From: an uncultured Caulobacterales bacterium
GTDB taxonomy: Bacteria > Pseudomonadota > Alphaproteobacteria > Caulobacterales > Caulobacteraceae
DNA: 44,441 nucleotides
Assembly: GCA_903884425.1 (NCBI GenBank)
Contig: CAISEP010000009.1
Span: 1-44,441, forward strand
Reading direction: 5' to 3'
Shown here: positions 16,360 through 23,997 of the stretch, one piece after another
How the letters are laid out: the number at the start of each line of letters is the position of its first letter
How positions within the stretch are numbered: the stretch's first letter is position 1
Program-made: the position numbers and the translations under genes
Notes under the pieces: model-generated
What the model saw: only the letters and a program-made list of their open reading frames with translations
Database searches by the model: none
Told to the model about the DNA's origin: nothing

Positions 16360-16489
16360 GCGTGGTTCGAGACGCGCTTTCAGCGCTCCTCACCATGACG
16401 ACGGATTGTGAGTTCGAGCCCGCACCCGCCGATGTTCGGCCCACCACGCGCGTCATCCTGAGTAGGGCGAAGCCCGTCTCGAAGGGCGC
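16360..16489. repeat. Bipartite hairpin repeat A, copy 4
   Basis: The left arm is of the GGTT/ACCA flavour with tip GCGC-TTTCA-GCGC. The right arm is of the CCTT/AGGA flavour with small changes (GAGTAGG, GAAGGGCGC). With repeat B copy 2 it fills the convergent gap to the TonB_C gene. Confidence 0.87.
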
Positions 16490-16504
16490 AGGGCCCTGCC
16501 GGGG

Positions 16505-17548
16505 CTAGTGCCCGACGGGCGGGCCGCTGGACTGGAAGAAGGTCCGGATGGTGGTGAAGGCCGTGGCCGCGCGCTCGCTGCAGGGGGCGGTGCCACAGGC
16601 GTCCGCCTGCCAGGCATCAACCATGGCGATCACCAGCTCCTTGTCTCCGGCATGCGACAGAACCATGGTATCGCCCAGCTGGCCCGCAAACGCGATCCCC
16701 GTCGGGGTCTCCAGAAAGCCCAGGATTTCCTTCAGCTGCGGCCGGGTGAACTTCGTGGCCAGCGCCGCCGCCATCCGGTCCTGGCGTGCGGCCGCCAGCC
16801 TCGCCAGCGCCCGGGCGAAGGCCTCGGCATAGTGCGGCGAGGGGGATGTGTTGGGGCTCTTGAACAGGTCTGACATCCAGGATCGGTACAGAGCGGCGAC
16901 CGACAGCATGGTCATGTCGGTTTCTGCCAGCTTTCCGGCGATCGCCCGGGCGTCGGCCACGGCCTGCGGGTCGCGGGCTTCCGCCTCGGCGAGATTCGGA
17001 GCGGCCACGGCAGCCGTGGGCGTCCCGATGGCATCGATGTTGAAGTACACCGGCACCCGCACCTCGGACGGCGTCGGAATTCCGTTCACGGTCTGCGGCG
17101 AAAGCCGGAAGACGGAGGCCGTCAACAACGCGGCGGCACCGAAGCCGAGGCCCGGCGGGTCCTCGGCCTGGACCCGGCAACCGGTCACGGTGGTATCGGT
17201 CTCGACCCAGCAGACGAGCGTCACCCTGCCGGAGATCGCGGCGGCCGCGGCGGCCTTCGGATAGTACCGCCCGAGGTCGTCCGCGCTCGGCACGACCAGC
17301 CAGTTCGACCGCACCACCACGTCGCGCCCGGCCGGCTGGGTAGCTGGCGTATCTGCCATGGCGGGAGCAGGACCCGCCCAGGGAATGGCCCCGAGCAGGG
17401 TTCCGACGCCCAGCCAAGCCACGGCGTTGACCCCGGCCGACCGACGGCGGCGCAGCACACGGGAAAGAGCCAAGCGGGGAGCTCCCACAACCTTAGGACG
17501 CCGCACCCTGCCACAGGCCCGGGGCCGTGACAACCAAGGGTGAGACAC
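16505..17548 (-). CDS. TonB C-terminal-domain protein fused to a DUF2059-like region
   Basis: 347 residues from the ATG at 17548, although the first 30 basic residues make the exact start uncertain. A hydrophobic segment (VNAVAWLGVGTLLGAIPWAG) ends near ADTPA (residue 66) and could be a signal peptide or anchor. Residues about 90-170 resemble the TonB C-terminal domain (YYPKAAAAAAISGRVTLVCW, EDPPGLGFGAAAL, FRLSPQT, VRVPVYF). Residues 215-335 (ALYRSWMSDLF, FTRPQLKEILGFLETPTG) look like the DUF2059 helical domain. It is divergent from the TonB-dependent receptor at 17906, so it may supply that receptor's energy-coupling partner. No proline-rich spanning spacer as in classical TonB is seen, and a stand-alone periplasmic role is also possible. 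Confidence 0.75.
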   Translation of the reverse strand: MSHPWLSRPRACGRVRRPKVVGAPRLALSRVLRRRRSAGVNAVAWLGVGTLLGAIPWAGPAPAMADTPATQPAGRDVVVRSNWLVVPSADDLGRYYPKAAAAAAISGRVTLVCWVETDTTVTGCRVQAEDPPGLGFGAAALLTASVFRLSPQTVNGIPTPSEVRVPVYFNIDAIGTPTAAVAAPNLAEAEARDPQAVADARAIAGKLAETDMTMLSVAALYRSWMSDLFKSPNTSPSPHYAEAFARALARLAAARQDRMAAALATKFTRPQLKEILGFLETPTGIAFAGQLGDTMVLSHAGDKELVIAMVDAWQADACGTAPCSERAATAFTTIRTFFQSSGPPVGH

Positions 17549-17582
17549 CGCCCCGAGGGCATCAACCCCGGCCCACGGGGGT

Positions 17583-17714
17583 GCGTCCTTCGAGATGTCG
17601 CGTTCCGCGGCTCCTCAGGATGACGAAGGTCAGGGCTTCGAGCCCACATCCTGAACCGAATGTGGAAGCCACGCGCGTCATCCTGAGGAGGGCGAAGCCC
17701 GTCTCGAAGGACGC
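17583..17714. repeat. Bipartite hairpin repeat A, copy 5
   Basis: Both arms are of the CCTT/AGGA flavour; the left arm is diverged (GAGATGTCGCGTTCCGCGGC). It lies in the divergent gap between the TonB_C gene and the receptor, directly before repeat B copy 3. This is the only A copy in a divergent gap here. Confidence 0.87.
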
Positions 17715-17732
17715 AGGGCGCTTGATCTGAAC

Positions 17733-17814
17733 GAGGTTCCCGGGTCTTCGCCCGGGAATGACGAAATTAACTCTTCAAGCTGTCATTCCCGGCCTTGAGC
17801 CGGGAACCTCCCTC
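17733..17814. repeat. Hairpin repeat B, copy 3
   Basis: The left arm GAGGTTCCCGGGTCTTCGCC and right arm GTCATTCCCGGCCTTGAGCC match copies 1 and 2, with an AT-rich spacer (AAATTAACTCTTCAAGC). The bases 17815-17905 that follow should hold the receptor promoter; this stretch is relatively AT-rich (TACGTTTTTAGGTTGCG). Confidence 0.88.
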
Positions 17815-17905
17815 CGGCCCACGGTCAGCAATACGTTTTTAGGTTGCGTTCAACATTTCAATATGCGCCCATAACGCCGTAACGTCCGTCCAGGAGCGCC
17901 GAGTC

Positions 17906-19858
17906 TTGTCGAAACCTCCGCCGCGGCCGATCCGTGAGATCGGCCTTCGGATCGCCCGCTACGCCGCCGCAGCATTGCTGACCTTGCCGGGCATCGACAG
18001 GGCGGCGGCAGGGGAGGCGAATGCCGTCCTCGGGGCCAGCGATGCCTTCGGCCTCAGCGTCGGGCATGAGTCCATCGGGCTCTATGACGCCGGGTCGATC
18101 CGCGGCTTCTCCCCGGCGGTGGCGGGCAACAACCGGATCGAGGGCCTCTATTATGACGACATGTCGGGCCTCAGCAGCCATGTCAGCGACCAGACCACCC
18201 TGCGGGTCGGCATCGCCGCCCAGGACTATGCCTTCCCGGCCCCCACCGGCATCGTCGATGTCAGCCTGCGGACCGCGTCGGCCCAGCCGCAGGCGTCGGG
18301 CCTGGCGGAGCTGGGCCCCTTCTCCGGCAGCGGGGGGGAGATCGACCTGTCCGGCGCCCTTCCCGGCACGGCCAGCGCCGCGACCCTCACCGGGGGTGCC
18401 AGCTGGTACCGCAACCACTTCGGCAACGGGGGCGGGTCGACCTCCTGGTCCGCGGGGGCCGTGCCCCGGTGGCAGATCACCCCGCATGTGGCCCTCACCG
18501 GCTTTGTCGATTTCGCCGGTTCGCTGCACGAGACGACCCAGGGCGTCTTCGAGGCGGACGGGGACCTGCGCCCCGCCGCCCTTCCCGAAAACCGCTATCC
18601 CGGCCCCGACTGGACCCGGACGGACAGCTCCACCGGGGCGGCCGGCGCGATCCTGACGGGGGAGGCACGGGACTGGACCGGTGCCATCGGCCTGTTCCGG
18701 TCCCAGTACCGGTCCGGCGCGGGCTTCCTGAACCTGTTCAGCCTGGAGACCCCGACCCTGGCCACCCGGTCGGTCACGGCCTTTCCCCCCGGCGGGTCCC
18801 GCGCCACCAGCGGCGAGGCCCGGCTGGCCCGCCGCTGGACGGTGTTCGGCCTGACGGAGGTGCTGACCCTGATGCTCCGGGGCCGGGACGAGCAGACCGC
18901 CTATGGTCCGGGGGACGAGCGGGACTTCGGAGAGACCCCCGTCCTGTCCGTGCTCGACACGCCGCGCCCGGTCTTTTCCCTGCAGCAGACCACCCGGGAA
19001 CAGATCCGTCAGTGGACGGAGGGGGCGTCCCTCAGCGTCGGGCAGCCGGGATGGGCGGAACTGACGGCCGGCCTGTTGCACACGGACTACCGGCACCGGG
19101 TGGAGTCCCGGGGCCTGCCGGACGCCGCGCACCGGGACGACCTGTGGCAGCCCAGTGTCTCGGCCGCCGTGCATCCCCTGAAGTCGCTCACCCTCTATGC
19201 CAGCCGGGTGCTGGGCCTGGAGGATGCGGGGTCGGCCCCGAACTATGCCCTGAACGCCTTTCAGGTGCTGCCGGCCAACCGGACCACCCAGACGGACTTC
19301 GGACTGCGATGGGCATTGCCGAAGGAGGCGAGCCTGGTGGTCGGGGCCTTTTCCGTGGCCAAGCCCTCCCTCGCCCTGCGGCCGGACGGGATCTATGGCC
19401 GGGCCGGGCGGGAGACCCACCAGGGGATCGAACTCAGCCTGACGGCCCATCCGGTGTCCGGCCTCACCCTGGTCACCGGCGCGGTCCTGGCCCGGCCGAG
19501 AGTGCAGCCGGATGCGGGGGAGACGGCCGTCGGCGCGCGGCCAGTGGGGCTGCCGGACAACACCTGGCAGGTGAATTTCGACTATGCGGTGCCGCACTGG
19601 CCGGCCCTGTCCGTGGACGGGACCGTCTCGGGGCAGTCCCGTGTGGCCGCCACCCTCGACGGGGCGGTGACCCTGCCGGGTGCCACGCGGATGGAGACGG
19701 GCTTGCGATACCGGCTCAAGGCCCTGGGCCATGCCGCCACGCTGCGGGGGCAGGTCAGCAACCTCACCGACATCATCCGACCGGTCGCCATCGGGTCGGG
19801 GGTCTATGTGCCCGGCAACGGGCGGCGGGCCTCAGTCTATCTGACCACGACCTGGTGA
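17906..19858 (+). CDS. TonB-dependent outer-membrane receptor with short plug
   Basis: A 650-residue protein starting with TTG at 17906, preceded by CCAGGAGCGCCGAG. A signal peptide ends near DRAAAGEA (about residue 37). The plug has FGLSVGHESIGLYDAGSIRG and NRIEGLYYDDMSG, and the remainder alternates strands and loops up to a C-terminal aromatic residue (VYLTTTW), as needed for barrel assembly. The region usually holding a TonB box and the first part of the plug is very short: only about 12 residues separate the signal peptide from FGLSVGHE. Related short-plug receptors occur in sphingomonads and Caulobacterales. The substrate (siderophore, sugar or other) is unknown. It is divergent from a TonB_C protein. 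Confidence 0.85.
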   Translation: MSKPPPRPIREIGLRIARYAAAALLTLPGIDRAAAGEANAVLGASDAFGLSVGHESIGLYDAGSIRGFSPAVAGNNRIEGLYYDDMSGLSSHVSDQTTLRVGIAAQDYAFPAPTGIVDVSLRTASAQPQASGLAELGPFSGSGGEIDLSGALPGTASAATLTGGASWYRNHFGNGGGSTSWSAGAVPRWQITPHVALTGFVDFAGSLHETTQGVFEADGDLRPAALPENRYPGPDWTRTDSSTGAAGAILTGEARDWTGAIGLFRSQYRSGAGFLNLFSLETPTLATRSVTAFPPGGSRATSGEARLARRWTVFGLTEVLTLMLRGRDEQTAYGPGDERDFGETPVLSVLDTPRPVFSLQQTTREQIRQWTEGASLSVGQPGWAELTAGLLHTDYRHRVESRGLPDAAHRDDLWQPSVSAAVHPLKSLTLYASRVLGLEDAGSAPNYALNAFQVLPANRTTQTDFGLRWALPKEASLVVGAFSVAKPSLALRPDGIYGRAGRETHQGIELSLTAHPVSGLTLVTGAVLARPRVQPDAGETAVGARPVGLPDNTWQVNFDYAVPHWPALSVDGTVSGQSRVAATLDGAVTLPGATRMETGLRYRLKALGHAATLRGQVSNLTDIIRPVAIGSGVYVPGNGRRASVYLTTTW

Positions 19859-19877
19859 GGTGGTGGTGGGGGATCGT

Positions 19878-20104
19878 GCGTCCTTCGAGACGGGCCTTGC
19901 GGCCCTCCTCAGGATGACGCGCGTGGGTTCCACATGCGGATCAGGATGCGGGCTCGATCACCCCACCCTTCGTCATCCTGAGGAGCCGCGGCACGCGGCG
20001 TCTCGAAGGACGCACGTCGTGGAACCGCGGCAGACCTTGTGGGCTCGATCACCCCACCCTTCGTCATCCTGAGGAGCCGCGGCACGCGGCGTCTCGAAGG
20101 ACGC
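19878..20104. repeat. Bipartite hairpin repeat A, copy 6, with duplicated right arm
   Basis: The left arm begins at 19878 and the right arm ends at 20013; both are of the CCTT/AGGA flavour. A 65-base block (19950-20014: spacer plus right arm, tip CCGCGGCACGCGG) is repeated without change at 20041-20105, offset 91 bases. The whole 312-base gap between receptor and cyclophilin is therefore repeat plus the cyclophilin leader. Confidence 0.88.
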
Positions 20105-20170
20105 AAGCCCCCCTTGACCCCTCCGCCCCGGTCAGGCTTCAAGGAGCACGGACCCACGGGAGACGGACCC

Positions 20171-20779
20171 ATGCGCGACACCCCCATCGGACGGCGCAGC
20201 CTGCTCGGCGCGGCGGGGCTGCTGGCGGTGTCGGAGCCGTCCTGGGCGGCCGCCGACAAGCCCCGGGTGAAGATCACCACCAACCACGGCAGCATCACCG
20301 TGGTGCTGGAGGACCGCCGCGCCCCGCTCACCTGCGCCAACTTCCTGCGCTATGTGGACGCGGGCGGCTATGACGGCGGGCGCTTCTTCCGGGCGGCCAA
20401 GGCCCCCTGGGACCCGACCCAGGGCCAGATCGTCGGCACCACCAACCCCAAGCACCACCCCTATCCCCCCATCGCCCACGAGAGCACGACGATGACGGGC
20501 CTGAGGCACCTGACGGGGACCATCTCGCTCGGCCGGTTCGAGCCGGGCTCGGCCACCTGCAACTTCTTCATCTGCGCCAGCCCCCAGCCCTATCTCGACG
20601 CCCATCCGGGGGAGAAGGGGGACAACCAGGGCTATGCCGCCTTTGGCCAGGTGGTGTCGGGGCTTTCCGTGGTGAAGAAGATCCTGTCCCTGCCCGCCAA
20701 CGGCAAGACCAGCTTTCCGGAGCAGAAGGGCCAGTGGCTGGACCCGCCGGTGCCCATCCTCAGCATGAAGCGCGTGTAG
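20171..20779 (+). CDS. Exported cyclophilin-type peptidyl-prolyl isomerase
   Basis: A 202-residue protein from the ATG at 20171 with ribosome-binding site GGGAGACGG; the open frame upstream runs through repeat sequence and is not used. The N-terminus GRRSLLGAAGLLAVSEPSWA has an Arg-Arg pair before a hydrophobic stretch, so Tat or Sec export is likely. The cyclophilin fold is shown by KITTNHGSITVVLEDRRAP, NFLRYVDAGGYDGGRFFRA, GTISLGRFEPGSATCNFFI and GYAAFGQVVSGLSVVKKI. The catalytic Arg of FFRA is present. It assists folding of periplasmic or outer-membrane proteins. It follows the receptor gene, but a repeat separates them. Confidence 0.9.
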   Translation: MRDTPIGRRSLLGAAGLLAVSEPSWAAADKPRVKITTNHGSITVVLEDRRAPLTCANFLRYVDAGGYDGGRFFRAAKAPWDPTQGQIVGTTNPKHHPYPPIAHESTTMTGLRHLTGTISLGRFEPGSATCNFFICASPQPYLDAHPGEKGDNQGYAAFGQVVSGLSVVKKILSLPANGKTSFPEQKGQWLDPPVPILSMKRV

Positions 20780-20858
20780 TTTCCCTGACATCGTCGTCAA
20801 ACGGACACGAAGTCTCTATCCTGTCGTCCGTGCGACTCTCGCAACAGGGAAGACGATC

Positions 20859-21260
20859 ATGAAAAGACTTCTGGCATTGGCGCTCGGCACCCTCCTGATC
20901 ACGGGATCGGCGGCCCACGCCCAGGACTACAACCGCGACCGCGGGCACGATCAAGCCGCCGACCGCGGCAATGACCGGGGGCAGGATCGCCGGGACGACC
21001 ACCACGACTGGGGTGACCGGGACAGCTTCAACCACGAATGGGGCGGCCGGGGCGGTGACTGGGATCATGCCTGGCGCCGGGGCGACCATCTGCCGGACGG
21101 CTACTGGCGCGACCGGCGCTACATCGTCGACGACTACCGGTCCCATCGCCTGCCGCCGCCCCGCCGGGGCTATCACTGGGTGCGCTACGGCAACGGCTTC
21201 TGCATGGTCCGGGACGTGGACGGCCTGATCTATCGCGTGATCCGCGACCTGACCCGCTAG
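20859..21260 (+). CDS. RcnB-like periplasmic protein
   Basis: A 133-residue protein with a Sec signal peptide ending at AHAQ (residue 22). A long hydrophilic Asp/Arg/His-rich stretch (residues 23-75) follows, then the RcnB-type domain: HLPDGYWRDRRYIVDDYRSH, LPPPRRGYHWVRYGNGFCMV and IYRVI at the end. RcnB is a periplasmic protein tied to nickel and cobalt homeostasis in E. coli. Alphaproteobacteria carry many paralogues of unknown role. The Asp/His-rich segment could bind metal. It is a monocistronic gene with ribosome-binding site CAGGGAAGACG. A hairpin separates it from the convergent dehydrogenase. Confidence 0.85.
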   Translation: MKRLLALALGTLLITGSAAHAQDYNRDRGHDQAADRGNDRGQDRRDDHHDWGDRDSFNHEWGGRGGDWDHAWRRGDHLPDGYWRDRRYIVDDYRSHRLPPPRRGYHWVRYGNGFCMVRDVDGLIYRVIRDLTR

Positions 21261-21274
21261 GTCCGCAGCGGAGT

Positions 21275-21302
21275 CGGCCGGGGGCCCGTTGTCCCCCGGC
21301 CG
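21275..21302. terminator. Hairpin between convergent genes
   Basis: CGGCCGGGGG-CCCGTTGT-CCCCCGGCCG is a perfect 10-base stem between the RcnB-like gene and the convergent acyl-CoA dehydrogenase gene. There is no U-tract, so a bidirectional terminator is plausible but not certain. Confidence 0.6.
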
Positions 21303-21311
21303 TACCGGCCG

Positions 21312-22595
21312 TCAGCCGCCGTAGGAGCGGACCTCGTTGCGGCCGACCACCATGTGGTGCACCTCGTCCGGACCGTCGGCGAAGCGCAGGTGGCGAACGT
21401 CCGTGTACAGATCGGCCAGCGGCGTCCATTGCGAGACCCCGGTGGCGCCGTGGATCTGGATCGCCTGGTCGATGATCTGGCAGGCCTTTTCCGGCACCAT
21501 GGCCTTGACCATGGACACCCACACCCGGGCCTCCTTGTTGCCCAGCACGTCCATGGCCTTGGCCGCCTTCAGCACCATCAGGCGCATGGCCTCGATCTCG
21601 ATCCGGGCGCGGGACACGGTCTCGATGTTCTTGCCGAGCTTGATCAGGGGCTGACCGAAGGCCGAGCGGGAGAGGCCCCGGGTGACCATCAGGTCCAGCG
21701 CCCGCTCCGCCTTGCCGATGGTGCGCATGCAGTGGTGGATGCGCCCCGGCCCCAGACGGACCTGGGAGATCTCGAAGCCCCGGCCCTCGCCCAGCAGGAT
21801 GTTCTCCTTCGGCACCCGGACATTCTCGAAGCGGATGTGCATGTGGCCCCGGGGCGCGTGGTCATGGCCGAACACGTGCATGGGGCCGAGGATCTTCACG
21901 CCCGGCGCGTCCGTGGGGACGAGGATCTGCGACTGCTGCTTGTGCGAGGGGGCGTCGGGGCTGGTCTTGACCATGGTGATCATGATCTTGCAGCGGGGGT
22001 CGCCGGCGCCGGAGATGTAGTACTTCTCGCCATTGATCACCCACTCGTCCCCGTCCAGCACGGCGGTGGTGGCGATGTTCTTGGCGTCGGAGGAGGCCAC
22101 CCCCGGCTCGGTCATGGCATAGGCGGAGCGGATCTCCCCGTTCAGCAGGGGCTTCAGCCAGCGCTCCTTCTGTTCCGGCGTGCCGACCCGCTCCAGCACC
22201 TCCATGTTGCCCGTGTCGGGGGCGGAGCAGTTCATGGTCTCCGACGCCAGGGGATACTTGCCCAGCTCCACGGCAATATAGGCGTAGTCGAGGTTGGACA
22301 GGCCCTCCCCCGTCTCCGCGTCGGGCAGGAAGAAGTTCCACAGGCCCTCGGCCTTGGCCTTGTTCTTGGCGACCTCCAGCACTTCCAGCTGGCCCGGCGC
22401 GAAGGTCCAGGGGTCGTGGGGCACCTCCCCCAGGCGCTCGTATTCCGCGCTCATGGGCGCGACGGTTTCCTGGATGAAGCGCTTCACATGCTCGTAGAGG
22501 GGCATGGCCTTGGCGCTCATGCGCAGGTCGTTCAGGTCGTCCGTCGGCGAGAAGCCGAAGCTGGTGTGAGTGGGGGTTGCAGAGCCGTCAGCCAT
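21312..22595 (-). CDS. Acyl-CoA dehydrogenase, ACAD10/11 type
   Basis: A 427-residue protein from the ATG at 22595. FAD-dependent acyl-CoA dehydrogenase fold: SAYAMTEPGVASSDAKNI (about residues 148-165), GEKYYISGAGDPRCKIMITM, FENVRVPKENILLGEGRGFE and a C-terminal QIHGATGVSQ. The ending FADGPDEVHHMVVGRNE (ADGPDEVH at 406-413) is characteristic of the ACAD10/11 clade rather than of ordinary short- or medium-chain enzymes. In human ACAD10/11 and in bacterial LvaC-type systems, this domain works after an APH-fold kinase has phosphorylated a 4-hydroxyacyl-CoA. Three such kinases lie 12-19 kb away in this window. The gene is not in an operon with them. Confidence 0.92.
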   Translation of the reverse strand: MADGSATPTHTSFGFSPTDDLNDLRMSAKAMPLYEHVKRFIQETVAPMSAEYERLGEVPHDPWTFAPGQLEVLEVAKNKAKAEGLWNFFLPDAETGEGLSNLDYAYIAVELGKYPLASETMNCSAPDTGNMEVLERVGTPEQKERWLKPLLNGEIRSAYAMTEPGVASSDAKNIATTAVLDGDEWVINGEKYYISGAGDPRCKIMITMVKTSPDAPSHKQQSQILVPTDAPGVKILGPMHVFGHDHAPRGHMHIRFENVRVPKENILLGEGRGFEISQVRLGPGRIHHCMRTIGKAERALDLMVTRGLSRSAFGQPLIKLGKNIETVSRARIEIEAMRLMVLKAAKAMDVLGNKEARVWVSMVKAMVPEKACQIIDQAIQIHGATGVSQWTPLADLYTDVRHLRFADGPDEVHHMVVGRNEVRSYGG

Positions 22596-22702
22596 GGTCG
22601 TCGTTCCCTGAGCACAAGGGCCCGGCGCACCCCGGGCGGTCGCGGGCCGACAGGGCCCGCCTTCGTTCAGGACCGACCCTAGCACGTGACGTGCGCGTCA
22701 GA

Positions 22703-23044
22703 TCAATGCGGCATGGACGGATCGGCCGGGGCGGCGACCACCACCCGGCCCCGGGCCGTGTCCGAATGCATCTCGCCCATGAAGCGGTAGCGGCCCGGCT
22801 TGAGGGGCTTCAGGGTGAAGCGCACGTCCCCCTGCGGGGTCACGTCCTGTTCCACGCCCAGGTCCTCGCTGTCGAACTCCTCCAGGGCGCTGTCGCGGTT
22901 GACCAGGTGGATCTCCACCGGAACCCCCGGGGGGACGGTGATCTCCTCCGGGGTGAAGCGGTGGCCCTGCAGGACCAGCTCCACCTGTACGGGCGACGGG
23001 GGCGGTGCGGCGGCGAGGGCGAGGGCGAGAAGGACGGCGGACAT
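22703..23044 (-). CDS. Periplasmic cupredoxin-domain protein
   Basis: 113 residues from the ATG at 23044; the open frame continues upstream but the signal peptide MSAVLLALALAAAPP starts here. The fold is that of a small cupredoxin (VELVLQGHRFTPEEITVPPG, VEIHLVNRDSALEEFDSEDL, LKPGRYRFMGEMHSDTARG). The usual Cys ligand is absent. The Glu, Asp, His and Met residues in EEFDSEDL and MGEMHSDTARG resemble the EfeO-type cupredoxin used in iron uptake. Two Fur-like boxes precede it and it is divergent from an outer-membrane protein, both consistent with iron acquisition. No ferric permease (FTR1/EfeU) gene is seen in the window. Confidence 0.82.
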   Translation of the reverse strand: MSAVLLALALAAAPPPSPVQVELVLQGHRFTPEEITVPPGVPVEIHLVNRDSALEEFDSEDLGVEQDVTPQGDVRFTLKPLKPGRYRFMGEMHSDTARGRVVVAAPADPSMPH

Positions 23045-23083
23045 GGAACCACTCCGGTTGAGGACAGGCCCCTCCGATAGCAC

Positions 23084-23125
23084 AATTGCAAATCATTCGC
23101 AACGCAATTGACAATCATTCGCAAC
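23084..23125. promoter_or_regulatory. Two tandem Fur-like boxes in a divergent promoter
   Basis: TTGCAAATCATTCGCAA (23086-23102) is a palindrome with AATNATT core and one mismatched pair. TTGACAATCATTCGCAA (23108-23124) repeats it 22 bases downstream with two changes. Both lie between the cupredoxin gene (start 23044) and the outer-membrane protein gene (start 23175). The spacing of about two helical turns favours side-by-side repressor dimers. Confidence 0.7.
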
Positions 23126-23174
23126 TTGGCGCAGATGGCGCTCCCGATCCCCGGCCCGATCTGCGGAGTGCCCC

Positions 23175-23975
23175 ATGCCTGTTCCCGCCCCCCTGTCCCG
23201 CCCCGTTCCGTCGGCTCGCCCCGCTGCCATTGCCGCGCTGGTCGCCCTGGCCGCAGCCGGTCTCCTGGCCACGCCTGCGGCGGCGGATCCGCGCCTGGAC
23301 GAGGTGGTCTACAGCCCCTATGTGGAAAGCCACACCCTGGAGCTGGAAGCCCGGGAGGCGCACCAGAACGGGGGCAGCCTGCGGGGGTCCAATACCCTGG
23401 TGACGGAGGTGGAATACGGGGTGAACGACCGGCTGAGCCTGGCCCTCGTCGTCACCGACGAGAAACCCACGGACGACACCAGCCGCACGACCGGCGTCGG
23501 GCTGGAGGGGATCGCCTATCTCGGCCGCATCCCCGGCATCGGCGTCGATGCGGGCCTCTATCTGGAATACACCGCCGGCCAGAACGGGGAGAGCGACGGG
23601 GGGGAGGCCAAGCTGCTGCTGGCGAAGACGCAGGGGCGCTTCCAGGGCCTCGTGAACCTCATTGCCGAGCGGCCGTTCCATGCCCCGCCGGGGGAGGGCT
23701 ATGCGTCCTACGGCTATGCGGCGTCCGCCACCTGGCGAACCATCGGCCGTCTGCGCCTGGGGGTGGAGGCCTTCGGCGACCTGGGGGACGACCACGGCCT
23801 GCTCCCTCGGCGCCAGGGGGCCTATCTCGGCCCGCAGCTGAAATGGGAGGGGCACCCGCGGGGGGCCCCGGTCTCCATCGTGGTGGATGCCGGCTGGCTG
23901 GCCGCCGTCGGGCCCAGCCGCCAGGAGGGCCGCACCCAGACCCGCCTCAGCGTGGAGCTGGAACGGCATTTCTGA
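23175..23975 (+). CDS. Outer-membrane protein, probably iron-regulated
   Basis: A 266-residue protein. After a signal peptide (about residues 1-37, ending LLATPAAADP) come DEVVYSPYVESHTLELEARE, VEYGVNDRLSLALVVTDE and repeated strand-like segments ending LSVELERHF, with a C-terminal Phe typical of outer-membrane barrels. It resembles the product of 15404-16207 in plan and may be a paralogue. It shares the Fur-like promoter with the cupredoxin gene. In similar alphaproteobacterial loci a cupredoxin, such a barrel and a permease act in metal uptake; the permease is missing here. Confidence 0.72.
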   Translation: MPVPAPLSRPVPSARPAAIAALVALAAAGLLATPAAADPRLDEVVYSPYVESHTLELEAREAHQNGGSLRGSNTLVTEVEYGVNDRLSLALVVTDEKPTDDTSRTTGVGLEGIAYLGRIPGIGVDAGLYLEYTAGQNGESDGGEAKLLLAKTQGRFQGLVNLIAERPFHAPPGEGYASYGYAASATWRTIGRLRLGVEAFGDLGDDHGLLPRRQGAYLGPQLKWEGHPRGAPVSIVVDAGWLAAVGPSRQEGRTQTRLSVELERHF

Positions 23976-23997
23976 GGGCCCGACGCGCGGGCGTTGC

